A stretch of DNA of 64,000 nt. Source: Trinickia dabaoshanensis (GTDB taxonomy: Bacteria > Pseudomonadota > Gammaproteobacteria > Burkholderiales > Burkholderiaceae). This document shows positions 63,885 through 64,000 of the stretch, in pieces. Position 1 is the stretch's first letter; every line of letters begins with the position of its first letter. The notes beneath the pieces were generated by a model. That model made no database searches and had not been told where the DNA came from. It saw nothing but the letters and a program-made list of their open reading frames with translations. Both the position numbers and the translations under genes were made by a program. The stretch spans positions 161,245-225,244 of the forward strand of contig NZ_PNYA01000010.1 of NCBI RefSeq assembly GCF_002879885.1. The letters run 5' to 3'.

Positions 63885-64000
63885 AATACCTCCCGCAGAC
63901 GTCATCCGAGCGGGAGGGGTAAACGTTGAAAGAAGGAATCGACCAACACTGAGAGCGAAACGATGCGCGGAGCGGACGGCTACACCGAGACGATGTTCAC
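63876..64000 (+). mobile_element. left end of an insertion sequence (IS5/IS1182-like), cut by the window edge
   Basis: The sequence from GGCTGTTGAAATACC resembles terminal inverted-repeat ends of IS elements of this group. A hairpin CCTCCCGC/GCGGGAGG lies at 63889-63917, and a transposase-like start follows at 63963. The right end lies outside the window, so the boundaries and the family are not proven. Confidence 0.5.
63963..64000 (+). CDS. transposase N-terminus (partial, runs off the window)
   Basis: Only 12 codons are visible: MRGADGYTETMF. This matches the start of DDE transposases of the DUF772 type found in IS5/IS1182-like elements (MRG-D-YTE-LF pattern). GAGAGCG precedes the ATG. The fragment is too short for certain family assignment. 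Confidence 0.55.
   Translation, partial: MRGADGYTETMF

Overview
The window is about 64 kb of GC-rich, gene-dense bacterial chromosome. The gene content points to the Burkholderiaceae (Burkholderia, Paraburkholderia or Trinickia type; the genus is an inference). Markers are Burkholderia-type general porins, small DUF4148 proteins, an H-NS-like protein ending in the YRDPKTG-type motif, an HU-like protein with a Lys/Ala tail, an OprD porin, an EmrA/EmrB/NodT-type efflux operon, an infA paralogue beside a cold-shock gene, and an AcpA/di-haem peroxidase pair. I saw no rRNA, tRNA or CRISPR array. Most long ORFs opposite real genes are shadow ORFs caused by high GC.

Layout. 1-6.1 kb: truncated POT peptide transporter, OprD porin, small conserved protein, TetR regulator, J-domain protein, SDR. 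6.2-9.4 kb: GntP permease with a clear sigma-54 promoter, divergent from a sigma-54 activator. 9.5-13 kb: lipoprotein, H-NS-like gene with a strong terminator, and a nucleoside salvage operon (CNT transporter, cdd, nucleoside hydrolase). 13.2-18.4 kb: CecR-type TetR regulator divergent from a tripartite efflux operon. 18.6-21.7 kb: a two-part glycosyltransferase and galU. 22-25.8 kb: lipoprotein, Tat-exported phospholipase C, HU-like protein, DUF4148 protein. 25.9-30.8 kb: LysR, porin, FUSC transporter. 31.3-34.7 kb: receiver protein, hybrid kinase and OmpR-type regulator. 34.7-39.9 kb: LysR, short orphan CydB-like protein, di-haem peroxidase, AcpA-like phosphatase. 40.2-48.5 kb: Fic protein, porin, YihY, GlsB, LysR, nitrilase homologue, GNAT, DUF4148, infA, csp and a small hypothetical. 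48.6-55.3 kb: amidohydrolase, an arsenic operon (arsR, arsC, acr3, arsN2), and LysR with SDR and aldo/keto reductase. 55.3-61.6 kb: a four-gene phosphorelay, a HemN-like protein and an FNR-type regulator. 61.7-64 kb: a cysteine desulfurase fused to a sulfurtransferase-like domain, then an accessory edge with an Rhs remnant, a small ORF and the start of an insertion sequence.

Functional links. The arsenic operon forms a complete sensing, reduction, efflux and acetylation set. The nucleoside operon imports nucleosides and deaminates or hydrolyses them. The phosphorelay beside an Fe-S FNR regulator and a HemN-derived protein looks like an oxygen/redox-responsive module.

The least ordinary items are catalytically altered or fused proteins: a HemN-like protein with no radical-SAM cysteines next to fnr, a cysteine desulfurase/TIGR01244-like fusion, a nitrilase homologue with Gly at the catalytic Cys position, a Fic protein with Gln at the catalytic His position, and a glycosyltransferase carrying a second half-domain. 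No single locus is clearly a new defence or secretion system; the 55-61.6 kb redox module is the best candidate for an undescribed pathway.
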